NCBI GenBank assembly: GCA_937773555.1
Contig: CALJVT010000004.1
Span: 186,001 to 250,000 of the forward strand
Origin: an uncultured Pseudomonadales bacterium
GTDB taxonomy: Bacteria; Pseudomonadota; Gammaproteobacteria; Pseudomonadales; Balneatricaceae
DNA: 64,000 bases
Direction: 5' to 3'
Shown here: one piece after another, positions 47,617 to 56,651 of the stretch
How the letters are laid out: each line of letters opens with the position of its first letter
How positions within the stretch are numbered: position 1 is the stretch's first letter
Translations under genes and position numbers: made by a program
Notes under the pieces: generated by a model
What the model was told of the DNA's origin: nothing
Databases searched by the model: none
The model's input: only the letters and a program-made list of their open reading frames with translations

Positions 47617-48561
47617 TTACTTACCTTTTGAAGCAATAATGTTGGCCACGTTTACCACGTTTTCTGCCATGCGGGCAGAGGCGGCATCAATCATCTTACC
47701 ATCAAGCTGAGCTGCACCCTGGCCTTTAGCTTGCGCTTCTGCAAGAGCTGATAAAATACCTTTAGCACGAATCAATTCAGACTCTGGTGGTGAGAAAACG
47801 TCGTTAGCCAACGCAATTTGAGACGGGTGGATAGCCCACTTACCTTCTAAACCAAGTGCTGCAGCGCGTTTTGCTGCCAAAATATACGAATCCGGATCGC
47901 TAAAATCACCAAACGGGCCATCAATCGCACGTAAACCATAGGCGCGGCACGCCACCGTCATTCGTGAAAGCGCATAGTGCCATTGATCACCTGGGTAATC
48001 TGGGTTTAACCCACCAATCACCACGGTGCGAGCACGGTTGCTTGCTGCATAGTCTGCCACGCCAAAGTGCATAGCTTCCAAACGTGGGCTGGCTTGCGCA
48101 ATGGCTTCTACATTGGCCATGCCTAAAGCGGTTTCGATTAAAGCTTCAAGTCCAATTTTATGGGTAAACCCTTTGGCCTGTTCAATTTGGTTACACATGG
48201 CTTCAACCATGTACAAATCTGCTGGTACACCTACCTTAGGGACTAGTATAGTGTCTAAGTGTTGGCCTGCTTGCTCAACAATTTCCACTACATCACGGTA
48301 CATGTAATGAGTATCTAAGCCATTAATACGAATGCAAATAGTCTTGCCTTTAGCTTTCCAGTCAATATCATTGAGTGCTTCAATAATATTTTTACGAGCT
48401 GCAATTTTATCTAACGGGGCCACCGCGTCTTCTAAGTCTAAAAATACGTAATCTGCAGCACTGTCTGCAGCTTTTTCAATCATGCTTGGGTTAGAACCTG
48501 GCACTGCTAGTTCACTACGTTGTAAACGAGTTTTTACGGGCTGGTGGTTTGTATGACTCAT
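47617..48561 (-). CDS. Mcl-type malyl-CoA/beta-methylmalyl-CoA lyase
   Basis: A 314-residue HpcH/HpaI (CitE-like) lyase. It follows Rhodobacter Mcl1 closely: YVFLDLEDAVAPLDK, ICIRINGLDTHYMYRDVVEIVEQAG, ILVPKVG, IGLEALIETALGMANVEAIA (metal-binding glutamate), IDGPFGDFSDPD and GKWAIHPSQIALAN. Such enzymes reversibly condense glyoxylate with acetyl- or propionyl-CoA. Here it may take up glyoxylate made by purine or glycine-type catabolism. It stands alone with its own terminator; no other ethylmalonyl-CoA pathway gene is present. Confidence 0.85.
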   Translation of the reverse strand: MSHTNHQPVKTRLQRSELAVPGSNPSMIEKAADSAADYVFLDLEDAVAPLDKIAARKNIIEALNDIDWKAKGKTICIRINGLDTHYMYRDVVEIVEQAGQHLDTILVPKVGVPADLYMVEAMCNQIEQAKGFTHKIGLEALIETALGMANVEAIAQASPRLEAMHFGVADYAASNRARTVVIGGLNPDYPGDQWHYALSRMTVACRAYGLRAIDGPFGDFSDPDSYILAAKRAAALGLEGKWAIHPSQIALANDVFSPPESELIRAKGILSALAEAQAKGQGAAQLDGKMIDAASARMAENVVNVANIIASKGK

Positions 48562-49022
48562 AGAATTACCTTACTTTTAAATTGACAAAGCGTCTTGGCT
48601 TAATTTAAGCAAGGCTCACTATAACGAGGTTAAGGAAACAAGGTCAATCGCCTAATAACAGGGCCTAGCGAAGATGTCTGAAGGTATTCTTATGCAATGT
48701 TTCCATATATTAGGAAACAGAGGTAATTTTTTTACTATTTATTATTTAAATACAATTGGTTATAGAATTTTCTTTATTAGAAACCTTATTTTAACATAGA
48801 ATGCTTTCAAACTATGTTAACTAATCTAGTGTCACGCAACGCGCCTTCAATGTCGCGCTTGGAACACTGCGCCAGCAGGGACGATGAGCCATCAACAGAC
48901 CTGATTGAGAAACTTATTTCCTATACTGCGTACACTTTTCTTAGGCAGCCCATTTGCTAAACCGTCTAATCTCTACCAGGCGCATTTAGTTAGCCAAAAA
49001 AGGGCTTAAACCAGTCGGTTTA
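48562..49022. other. intergenic region, no clear gene
   Basis: These 461 bases hold the upstream region of the lyase gene and AT-rich DNA. A 48-codon plus-strand frame (48814-48960) looks unlike any family known to me. Another plus frame around 48833 reads VTQRAFNVALGTLRQQGR, perhaps a relic. AAACC-agtc-GGTTT at 49008-49021 with a downstream T-run on the minus strand could terminate the dehydrogenase gene. Confidence 0.35.
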
Positions 49023-49898
49023 TCACCTATCTTTTCTAGGTAAACGGCGCAGTAAGCTAGATGTGTCCCAACGGTTTCCACCACGGGCTTGAACTTGCTC
49101 ATAAAAATCGTCAACCATTTGAGCCACAGGTATCTGTGAACCATTGCTCTGCGCTTCTGTTATGCAAATGCCTAGATCCTTTCGCATCCAGTCTACAGCA
49201 AAGCCAAATTCAAATTCATCGTCCACCATAGTTTCTCCACGGTTATGCATTTGCCATGAGCCGGCAGCGCCACCACCTATTGCCCCTAGGGCTTGTTTTG
49301 CATCTAAGCCCGCATTAATAGCAAAGGCAACCCCCTCTGCAAGCCCCTGCACTAAGCCAGCGATACAAATTTGATTAACCATCTTAGTGAGTTGACCATT
49401 ACCAACAGGGCCTAAATGGGTCGTGGTTTTTGCATAAGCCTGCATAATTGGCTGGGCTCTTTGGTAATCCTCATCATTGCCGCCGCACATAATAGCCAAA
49501 GCACCATTTTCTGCGCCAGCCTGACCGCCAGAAACAGGCGCATCAACAAACCCAACACCTCGCTGAGCAGCAATCACTGCAATTTCACGAGCGACCTGGG
49601 CAGACGCTGTTGTATGGTCTATTAATACCGAACCAGCAGCCATGCCAGACAATACACCTTGGTCACCATAAACTACACTGCATAAATCATCGTCATTACC
49701 AACACAGGTAAATACAAAATCAGCTTCCAAAGCTGCTGCTGACGGAGAGATCGCTAAGTGTCCCCCATACTGGCCTTGCCAAGATTCAGACTTTGTCATG
49801 GTACGGTTATACACACACACTTGATGACCCTGTGCTGCCAGATGTCCTGCCATGGGATACCCCATCACTCCTAAACCGATAAATGCAACTTTGCTCAT
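49023..49898 (-). CDS. beta-hydroxyacid dehydrogenase (3-hydroxyisobutyrate dehydrogenase family)
   Basis: A 291-residue NAD(P)-dependent dehydrogenase. The Rossmann motif FIGLGVMGYPMAGHL starts at residue 6, the substrate loop DAPVSGGQAGAENGALAIMCGG is near residue 119, and the catalytic lysine is Lys172 in GNGQLTKMVNQI. This architecture serves 3-hydroxyisobutyrate, tartronate semialdehyde and sulfolactaldehyde, among others. Adjacent genes include mmsA three kilobases away, which would suit 3-hydroxyisobutyrate, but tartronate semialdehyde reduction would suit glyoxylate metabolism next to the lyase. Undecided. Confidence 0.85.
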   Translation of the reverse strand: MSKVAFIGLGVMGYPMAGHLAAQGHQVCVYNRTMTKSESWQGQYGGHLAISPSAAALEADFVFTCVGNDDDLCSVVYGDQGVLSGMAAGSVLIDHTTASAQVAREIAVIAAQRGVGFVDAPVSGGQAGAENGALAIMCGGNDEDYQRAQPIMQAYAKTTTHLGPVGNGQLTKMVNQICIAGLVQGLAEGVAFAINAGLDAKQALGAIGGGAAGSWQMHNRGETMVDDEFEFGFAVDWMRKDLGICITEAQSNGSQIPVAQMVDDFYEQVQARGGNRWDTSSLLRRLPRKDR

Positions 49899-50111
49899 AG
49901 CGAGCTCCTTTTGATAAATATTTCAACCGCCATTAAAGGGCATACTGGCTTCTAAAACAAGCCTCACGAACAACTTCATTTAGGCACCTGCTATGACGCT
50001 TTTAAACCCGCAGGTGCCGCTCCATTTCGGGCACTTAAAATGAGCTTGCGTTAGTCTTTTACTCAGGGCAAAATGCCGCCAAGAATAACCTTTTGTGAGA
50101 GTTTAATTATC

Positions 50112-52133
50112 ATGTCCTTACGCCTAGGCATCGACACTGGAGGCACTTACACAGATGCTGTCATCATCAATGAACAAAACCAAGTGCTGGCGGCAGTAAA
50201 AAGCCTAACAACACGCCACAACTTGGCCATTGGTATTGGGGAATCTATCGGCAAAGTGCCTGCCGAGTTATTAGCCAACATTGAAATGGTGTCTTTATCA
50301 ACCACACTCACCACTAATGCTGTAGTTGAAGGCAATGGGGCGCCTGTCTGCGCCCTATTAGCGGGCCTAAGCGAAGCTCAAGTTAAAAAGAGTGGGTTGG
50401 GGGAGATTTTAGATGACAGCCTAATTATTCGTCTGGACGGTGGCCATGATGCCTCAGGCAGGCAAGTAAAGCCGTTAGATATTGAAACGGCTACGGCCGC
50501 CATTTTAGCCAACAAAGATAAAGTGTCTGCTTTTTCTGTGTCGGCACAGTTTGGGGTCCGTAACCCAAGCCACGAAATTCAACTGCAAACCTTAGTCACT
50601 AAACTTACAAGCATGCCGGTCACCTGTGGCCATGAGCTTGCTACCAGCCTAGGCGCACCTCGCCGTGCATTAACCGCGTCACTCAACGCCCGTATGATTC
50701 CGTTTATTCAAGATTTAATTCAAGCTGTAGAAACCATTTTACAAGAACTTAATATCCAAGCCCCATTAATGATTGTTAAGGGTGATGGCTCTATTGTTAA
50801 CGCAGAAACTGCTCTTGTTCACCCAGTAACCACTATATTGTCGGGTCCTGCCGCTAGCGTCATAGGTGCCTGTGCCCTTTCTGGCAGTCGCAACGCCATT
50901 ATTGCTGATATGGGGGGCACTACAACAGACATTGCCATTGTCACTAATGGACAGCCTGAACTGGCTAGTGAGGGCGCCCGTGTAGGCGATTGGCAACCTA
51001 TGGTAGAGACCGTCAAGGTATACTCTATCGGCTTAGGTGGCGACAGTGAAGTGCGGTTTCATGCGGGCAGTGTGGCTTTAGGCCCAAGGCGCGTAGTGCC
51101 ATTGAGTTTGTTAGCTCATCAATATCCCACAGTTTTAAAGCGCCTGCAGGCCCACTTGGATGACACCCCTACTCCAAGGCATAACCGTTTTGTTACGCGC
51201 TTAGAGCGCAACCAAGCGCTCATCAACCAGTTTACTCCTATCGAACAGCAAGCATGGGACATGCTGGAACATGAGCCGGCTGAGATGGAAACCTTGGTGT
51301 TTAATAACCAAGACTTAGCTAAAGCTATGGCACGCCTAGAACGCAAAGGCATGGTGATTTATTCTGGTTTTACCCCCTCAGACGCTGCCCACGTGCTGGG
51401 CAACAGCAGCCACTGGAGTGTTGAGGGCGCAAAACTTGCAGCGCAAATCTGGGCACGCCAAATGCGTTACCTTTATGGTTTGGGTTCTTGGGAAAAAGGC
51501 AATGCACAAGAACCTGCAGAAAGGGTGTTTACTTTGATGAATGACGCCATCTGCCAAACCTTACTAGAAGCAGGTCTGCACCAAGAAAACCTGCTGAATG
51601 AAGCGCGCTCTAAAAATTTGGCAGCATTAATGGGAAAACTCATCCTTAAAAATGGCAGCAAGGATGATGAAAATGCCCTATTTGGTATTAACTTCGGCAA
51701 AAGCCACCCACTCGTTGCCGTGGGCGCACCAGCAGCAACCTATTATCCAAAAGCGGCAAAGAGTCTTAGCTTAGACCTAATATTGCCCCAGTACGGCCAT
51801 GTAGCAAACGCCGTTGGTGCGGTTATGGGCAGCGTAGTACAGCGTTCAGAAATTATTATTACTCAACCCACTCAAGGTATTTTTCGCGTCTTCAACGGTG
51901 CAACTCCATTTGATTCTGCAGATTTATCAGATGCATTTAGTCAAGCTGAAGCTATTGTTAGACTACAAGCCCACACCTTGGCTAAATCTGCGGGGGCTGG
52001 CGACGTAGATATTATTATTCGGCATGATAATAAACATGTGATTTCAGAACTGGATGGCGAATTATTTGTAGAAGCCAAAATTAGTGCTATTGCCACGGGC
52101 AAGCCTGTACTAGAGCTAAACGTGAGAGCCTAG
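50112..52133 (+). CDS. hydantoinase A/oxoprolinase-family protein
   Basis: ATP-dependent amidohydrolase subunit of the HyuA/OplahA fold, 673 residues. I start at ATG 50112 (MSLRLGIDTGGTYTDAVI); the in-frame extension to 50073 adds non-family sequence. The N-terminal phosphate loop GIDTGGTYTDAV and LSTTLTTNAVVEG are followed by the ASKHA-type core PVTTILSGPAASVIGA and ADMGGTTTDIAIV. The C-terminal half is less typical. The B subunit normally found beside it is missing. It is divergent from the dehydrogenase gene, with 213 bases between. Confidence 0.85.
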   Translation: MSLRLGIDTGGTYTDAVIINEQNQVLAAVKSLTTRHNLAIGIGESIGKVPAELLANIEMVSLSTTLTTNAVVEGNGAPVCALLAGLSEAQVKKSGLGEILDDSLIIRLDGGHDASGRQVKPLDIETATAAILANKDKVSAFSVSAQFGVRNPSHEIQLQTLVTKLTSMPVTCGHELATSLGAPRRALTASLNARMIPFIQDLIQAVETILQELNIQAPLMIVKGDGSIVNAETALVHPVTTILSGPAASVIGACALSGSRNAIIADMGGTTTDIAIVTNGQPELASEGARVGDWQPMVETVKVYSIGLGGDSEVRFHAGSVALGPRRVVPLSLLAHQYPTVLKRLQAHLDDTPTPRHNRFVTRLERNQALINQFTPIEQQAWDMLEHEPAEMETLVFNNQDLAKAMARLERKGMVIYSGFTPSDAAHVLGNSSHWSVEGAKLAAQIWARQMRYLYGLGSWEKGNAQEPAERVFTLMNDAICQTLLEAGLHQENLLNEARSKNLAALMGKLILKNGSKDDENALFGINFGKSHPLVAVGAPAATYYPKAAKSLSLDLILPQYGHVANAVGAVMGSVVQRSEIIITQPTQGIFRVFNGATPFDSADLSDAFSQAEAIVRLQAHTLAKSAGAGDVDIIIRHDNKHVISELDGELFVEAKISAIATGKPVLELNVRA

Positions 52134-52254
52134 GTCGTAATCAATCTCACGCTAAAAAGCACTGGCAACCATATGGGTTGGCAGTGCTTAGCGGTATTGA
52201 GCGAGGCTCAACACTCATCTTTGACAGGCGTCTAGTCTGAGGTGTTAGGCAATG

Positions 52255-52545
52255 TCACTTAAACAGGTTATCACCAAGCTGATCGATACATTGCTTAGCT
52301 TTGAATAAACTTAACTCATGGCCGCCTTCAATACTGTGAGACTGATCGGCGCGAATAAAGTGGTGCTCTTTACCATCTTTACGAATCCACCCCTGTACCC
52401 GAAAACTCCCCCCTTCTTTTAGAGGCTGGGTTTCAATACTAAACCCACTGTGTTCATGATGCTGACTCGTTTTGGCGCCTTTGCTGTCAGCGCCCTCTTC
52501 AGCAGGTCGGAATAAAAATTCTTTAATACTCGAAAATAAACCCAT
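52255..52545 (-). CDS. HlyU-family small protein
   Basis: A 96-residue protein whose core SIETQPLKEGGSFRVQGWIRKDGKEHHFIRADQSHSIEGGHELSLFKAKQCIDQLGDNLF is the PF10115-type HlyU domain. The family name suggests a regulator, but no DNA-binding motif is visible and it is unrelated to the ArsR-type Vibrio HlyU. It has its own position between two catabolic genes; function unknown. Confidence 0.8.
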   Translation of the reverse strand: MGLFSSIKEFLFRPAEEGADSKGAKTSQHHEHSGFSIETQPLKEGGSFRVQGWIRKDGKEHHFIRADQSHSIEGGHELSLFKAKQCIDQLGDNLFK

Positions 52546-52653
52546 GACTTAAATCGCCTTTGTGTAATAGTGCCTAGCATGTGATTTTAAAGTAAAGCCG
52601 CACAAAACTTAAGGCATAAAGGTAAATAAAGCTATCTTGAGTGAAATTGGCCA

Positions 52654-52686
52654 CAAAAAAGCCCAGCAAATGCCAGGCTTTTTAAG
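52654..52686 (-). terminator. terminator of mmsA
   Basis: AAAAAAGCC and GGCTTTTTT arms enclose an inner GC.GC pair and a short loop, ending about 20 bases past the mmsA stop on the minus strand, with a T-run. It can act for either direction. Confidence 0.8.
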
Positions 52687-52705
52687 TACTTCCTAATCCT
52701 TTAGA

Positions 52706-54196
52706 TTAAGAAGGAAAGGCAAATTGCTTGCCATCACGCACACCACTGGAAGGCCAGCGCTGAGTTACTGTTTTACGTCGTGTGTAAAAACGAATAGCAT
52801 CAGGGCCATGAGCACCTAAATCACCAAATAAAGAACGCTTCCAACCACCAAAACTATGATAAGCAACTGGCACAGGAAGAGGAACATTGATACCCACCAT
52901 GCCCACTTTAATATTATCGGAGAAGTAACGTGCTGCTTCACCATCTCGGGTGAATATGCAAGTACCATTGCCAAATTCATGGTCATCAATTAGCTGCATA
53001 GCTTCTTGCATAGTATCAACACGTACTACACATAATACAGGGCCAAAGATTTCTTCTTGATAAACCACCATGTCTTTGGTGACTTTATCGAATAAACAAC
53101 CGCCTACAAAAAAGCCATTTTCATGGCCGTCAACGACTAGTGCGCTGCCATCAACAACTAACTCTGCTCCTTGCTCAACACCTTGCGCTACTAGACTGCG
53201 TACACGCTCTTGAGCTGCTGCAGTAATTAGTGGGCCCATTTCGTTGCTAATATCGGTGCCATTGCCTACTTTTAGTGCTTCTACTTGAGGTTTTAGTTTG
53301 GCTACCAGTTCGTCAGCAGCTGCATCACCTACACACACAGCCACAGAGATAGCCATGCAGCGTTCGCCACATGAGCCATAAGCAGCACCCATAAGAGCGT
53401 TTACCGCATTATCCATATCTGCATCGGGCATGATGATAGCGTGATTTTTAGCACCACCAAGGGCCTGTACACGTTTGCCATTGGCAGTGCCCGTAGCATA
53501 AATATACTCGGCAATTGGCGTAGAGCCTACGAAGCTTACGGCCTGAACACGAGAATCTTCAAGAATGGTATCTACAGCAAGCTTGTCACCATTAACGATA
53601 TTAAATACGCCATCTGGCAAACCGGCTTCTTTAAGTAACTGGCCAATAAGAAGAGGGGCACTTGGGTCGCGCTCAGAAGGCTTAAGGATGAACGTATTAC
53701 CACACGCTATGGCCATGGGGAACATCCACATAGGCACCATAGCGGGGAAGTTAAATGGCGTAATTCCAGCAACTACACCCAAGGGTTGAAATTCAGACCA
53801 GCTATCAATTGCCGGCCCAACATTTTTACTGTGCTCACCTTTTAATAATGTTGGTGCGCCACAAGCATATTCAACTACTTCAATGCCACGGATGAGCTCA
53901 CCAGCAGCATCATCAAGAACTTTGCCATGTTCGTTGGTCAGTGCTGCACAAATTTTGTCAGAATTTTCTTCAAGCAACTGCTTAAAACGAAACATAACCC
54001 GCGCACGCTTTTGTGGTGGCGTATTTCTCCACCCTGGAAAAGCTGCCTGCGCTGCACTAATAGCTTCTTCTACAGTCGTTTTACTGGCTAACGCCACTTG
54101 ACGCACAACCTCACCAGTGGCTGGGTTATATACGTCTTGTACGCGCTGAGTGTCGGCAACCATTTCGCCGTTAATAAAGTGTCCTACAACTTGCAT
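52706..54196 (-). CDS. mmsA: CoA-acylating methylmalonate-semialdehyde dehydrogenase
   Basis: Oxidises malonate semialdehyde to acetyl-CoA, or methylmalonate semialdehyde to propionyl-CoA, with release of CO2. The 496 residues have the family's PLGVVAGITPFNFPAMVPMWMFPMAIACGNTF, FVGSTPIAEYIY, and the catalytic Cys280 in GSCGERCMA, where the usual invariant glutamate of hydrolytic aldehyde dehydrogenases is replaced. It follows the transaminase gene on the same strand by 101 bases. Together they would turn beta-alanine into acetyl-CoA. Confidence 0.95.
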   Translation of the reverse strand: MQVVGHFINGEMVADTQRVQDVYNPATGEVVRQVALASKTTVEEAISAAQAAFPGWRNTPPQKRARVMFRFKQLLEENSDKICAALTNEHGKVLDDAAGELIRGIEVVEYACGAPTLLKGEHSKNVGPAIDSWSEFQPLGVVAGITPFNFPAMVPMWMFPMAIACGNTFILKPSERDPSAPLLIGQLLKEAGLPDGVFNIVNGDKLAVDTILEDSRVQAVSFVGSTPIAEYIYATGTANGKRVQALGGAKNHAIIMPDADMDNAVNALMGAAYGSCGERCMAISVAVCVGDAAADELVAKLKPQVEALKVGNGTDISNEMGPLITAAAQERVRSLVAQGVEQGAELVVDGSALVVDGHENGFFVGGCLFDKVTKDMVVYQEEIFGPVLCVVRVDTMQEAMQLIDDHEFGNGTCIFTRDGEAARYFSDNIKVGMVGINVPLPVPVAYHSFGGWKRSLFGDLGAHGPDAIRFYTRRKTVTQRWPSSGVRDGKQFAFPS

Positions 54197-54242
54197 TGTG
54201 CTTCCTCACTGTCCTCATCAAGGACTTGATTGGTTATCTGTA

Positions 54243-54278
54243 CCAATAGTACTCTTGCAAGAGCACAAGCACTATTGG
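54243..54278. repeat. nested inverted repeat between transaminase and mmsA
   Basis: Outer arms CCAATAGT and ACTATTGG enclose a perfect 12-base palindrome CTCTTGCAAGAG (54252-54263). It sits in the 101-base gap between the two genes, so it may be a regulator site for mmsA or an mRNA processing structure. Confidence 0.5.
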
Positions 54279-54297
54279 CTAAATATCTAACTAAAGG

Positions 54298-55635
54298 TTA
54301 ATCCAAACTTTGGATGGCATCACCTAGCGCATTAACTAAGCGAGTAATGTCTTCTTTTTCGCTCACAAAATTGGGCCCTAACTGTATAGTATCACCACCA
54401 TAGCGCACATAAAAACCAAGGTCCCACGCTTTCATTGCAATTTCGTAAGGACGTCTGGCAGGCTCACCTGGGTAGGCTTCAATAGTTAACGCCCCAGCTA
54501 AACCGTAGTTGCGAATGTCGCTAATATAGTTCAAGCCTTTTAAGCTATGGATAGCGTCTTCAAAGTGTGGTGAAAGGTCTGCAGCACGCTGGGCTAACTG
54601 GTCATTCTCGAAAACGTCCATGGCAGCTAAGCCTGCTGCGCACGCCACGGGGTGTCCAGAATAAGTATAACCATGGGGGAATTCCACCATATACTCAGGC
54701 CCACCAGCATCCATAAAGGTGTGATAGATCTCACTTTTTGCAACCACGGCACCCATTGGAATAGAGCCATTAGTAATGCCTTTGGCAAGGTTCATAATAT
54801 CAGGAATCACACCAAATGCATCAGCTCCAAAAGCTGCCCCTGCTCGCCCAAAGCCAGTAATTACTTCATCAAATATCAACAAAATATTGTGGTCATCACA
54901 GATTTTACGCAAGCGCTGCAAATAACCCTCTGGTGGCACAACTACCCCCGCTGAACCAGCGAAAGGTTCTACAATAACAGCCGCAATATTTGATGCGTCA
55001 TGCAAAGCAATTTGTTCTAATAACTCATCTGCAAGCTCTATACCATGCTCTGGCATGCCTTTACTGAAGGCATTATGGGGTAATAATGTATGAGGTAAAT
55101 GATCAGCATCTATACCAGGGCCATACATTTTACGGTTTGCGGCTATGCCACCCACACTAATGCCACCAAAATTTACCCCATGGTAACCCTTGCTGCGACC
55201 AATTAATTTGGTTTTGCTTGGCTGACCACATTGACGCCAGTAGGCACGAGCCATTTTTAATGAGGTGTCAGCAGATTCTGAACCAGAATTAGTAAAAAAT
55301 ACATAATCCAAACCTTCTGGAGTCATCTTGGCCAACCGGTCTGCTAGTTCAAACGCCTTTGGATGACCATGCTGAAATGCTGGCGCATAGTCCATAGTTT
55401 TCATTTGTTTATACACAGCTTCTGCAATTTCTGGCCTATTATGGCCAAAACCACAACACCACAAACCTGAAAGGCCGTCATAAATGCGGCGTCCATCAGC
55501 AGTAATATAGTGGCTTTGTTCAGCTGACACGATCATGCGTGGATTGTCTTTAAACTGACGGTTAGCCGTATACGGCATCCAGTAGGCTTCAAGCTTTTCA
55601 CGACTTAAACCACCAGTCAATGATTCAAAACTCAT
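54298..55635 (-). CDS. omega-amino acid:pyruvate aminotransferase (beta-alanine type)
   Basis: Class III aminotransferase, 445 residues. GLSGLWCCGFGHNRPEI near residue 55, FTNSGSESADTSLKMAR for cofactor phosphate, Asp256 in FDEVITGFGR, and the Schiff-base Lys285 in NLAKGITNG closely follow the Pseudomonas beta-alanine:pyruvate enzyme (BauA). It would produce malonate semialdehyde for MmsA. It is divergent from a lysR gene, with a strong palindrome between, so likely LysR-controlled. Confidence 0.9.
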   Translation of the reverse strand: MSFESLTGGLSREKLEAYWMPYTANRQFKDNPRMIVSAEQSHYITADGRRIYDGLSGLWCCGFGHNRPEIAEAVYKQMKTMDYAPAFQHGHPKAFELADRLAKMTPEGLDYVFFTNSGSESADTSLKMARAYWRQCGQPSKTKLIGRSKGYHGVNFGGISVGGIAANRKMYGPGIDADHLPHTLLPHNAFSKGMPEHGIELADELLEQIALHDASNIAAVIVEPFAGSAGVVVPPEGYLQRLRKICDDHNILLIFDEVITGFGRAGAAFGADAFGVIPDIMNLAKGITNGSIPMGAVVAKSEIYHTFMDAGGPEYMVEFPHGYTYSGHPVACAAGLAAMDVFENDQLAQRAADLSPHFEDAIHSLKGLNYISDIRNYGLAGALTIEAYPGEPARRPYEIAMKAWDLGFYVRYGGDTIQLGPNFVSEKEDITRLVNALGDAIQSLD

Positions 55636-55694
55636 ATCGAAACTCCATTAGTAATAATAAATATAGTTTAGACTTGCACTTAGGACAGTTAAAT

Positions 55695-55717
55695 ATTAAG
55701 TTAATTACATTAACTTA
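55695..55717. promoter_or_regulatory. LysR-type operator between lysR and transaminase
   Basis: TTAAGTTAAT, a 3-base spacer (TAC), and ATTAACTTAA form a perfect inverted repeat of 23 bases in the 104-base divergent region. It lies 23 bases before the lysR start and 60 before the transaminase start. Location and symmetry fit the divergent control typical of LysR regulators. Confidence 0.65.
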
Positions 55718-55739
55718 ACTAAATGATTAACTAACCACT

Positions 55740-56651
55740 ATGTCTACACACCTCGGTTTAAATCGCTTGTCAGATATTGATTTGCGCCTGTTGCGAATCT
55801 ATAAAGCCATTGTTGAGGCTGGCGGTTTCGCGGCGGCTGAAGTTGAGCTCAATATCAGTAGGGCTGCTATTAGTATGGCAATGGGAGATTTAGAAACTCG
55901 TTTAGGCTTGCGCCTATGCCAGCGTGGGCGAGCTGGTTTCTCTGTGACAGATTCAGGGCAACAGGTTTATGAAGCCATTTTACAGTTATTTACTTCTATT
56001 GAAGGTTTTCGTATTCGAGTCAATGCATTACACGATCAGCTCAAAGGCGATATGAACATCGGCATCGCTGACAATCTAGTGACTCTGCCGCACATGAAAA
56101 TCACCAATGCTCTTCGTCAATTAAAGCTGCAGGCTACCGATATAGGTATAAACATCAGCATGATGCCGCCCAATGAAGTTGAAAAAGCCGTGTTAGATGG
56201 TCGTTTACACGTAGGCGCTATACCCCGCCTAAGGAAAATTGCTGAACTAGAGTATATTCCCCTTTATGAAGAGGAGTCTCATTTATATTGTAGCCACCAC
56301 CATCCATTATTTGACATTGCAGAGCAACAAGGTGTGATTTCTTTAGTCCCAAATTATGACGCAGTGGCTCCTGCCTATGCTCAAACAGCAGCCATTAAAC
56401 TGCAATATCAAGCACTCAAAACGACCTCTACTGCGACAGATAGAGAAGGTGTAGCCTTTCTTATTATGACAGGGTGTTTTATCGGCTACTTACCTACCCA
56501 CTATGCCACCCAGTGGATACAGCAAGGCAAAATGAAACCTTTGTGTGCTAGCCATTTTCGATACACTACAGATTATGCAGTCATTCATAAAAAAAATGCG
56601 CCGCCAAACTATCTTGTAGACGCATGGGTCAAAGAACTAATAAAGATTTAA
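55740..56651 (+). CDS. LysR-family transcriptional regulator
   Basis: A 303-residue LysR protein. The winged helix-turn-helix (about residues 13-70, LRLLRIYKAIVEAGGFAAAEVELNISRAAISMAMGDLETRLGLRLCQRG) precedes an effector domain (about 95-295) beginning DMNIGIADNLVTLPHMKI. It is divergent from the transaminase-mmsA genes and convergent, with four bases overlap, with the M24 hydrolase. Probable inducer is an omega-amino acid or its semialdehyde. Confidence 0.9.
   Translation: MSTHLGLNRLSDIDLRLLRIYKAIVEAGGFAAAEVELNISRAAISMAMGDLETRLGLRLCQRGRAGFSVTDSGQQVYEAILQLFTSIEGFRIRVNALHDQLKGDMNIGIADNLVTLPHMKITNALRQLKLQATDIGINISMMPPNEVEKAVLDGRLHVGAIPRLRKIAELEYIPLYEEESHLYCSHHHPLFDIAEQQGVISLVPNYDAVAPAYAQTAAIKLQYQALKTTSTATDREGVAFLIMTGCFIGYLPTHYATQWIQQGKMKPLCASHFRYTTDYAVIHKKNAPPNYLVDAWVKELIKI

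Noticed and set aside
48814-48960. 48-codon plus-strand frame
   Set aside because: Unrecognised, no ribosome site, in a region with no other sign of coding.
52255-52545. DNA-binding activator role for the HlyU-family protein
   Set aside because: No helix-turn-helix visible; the family name alone is not evidence.
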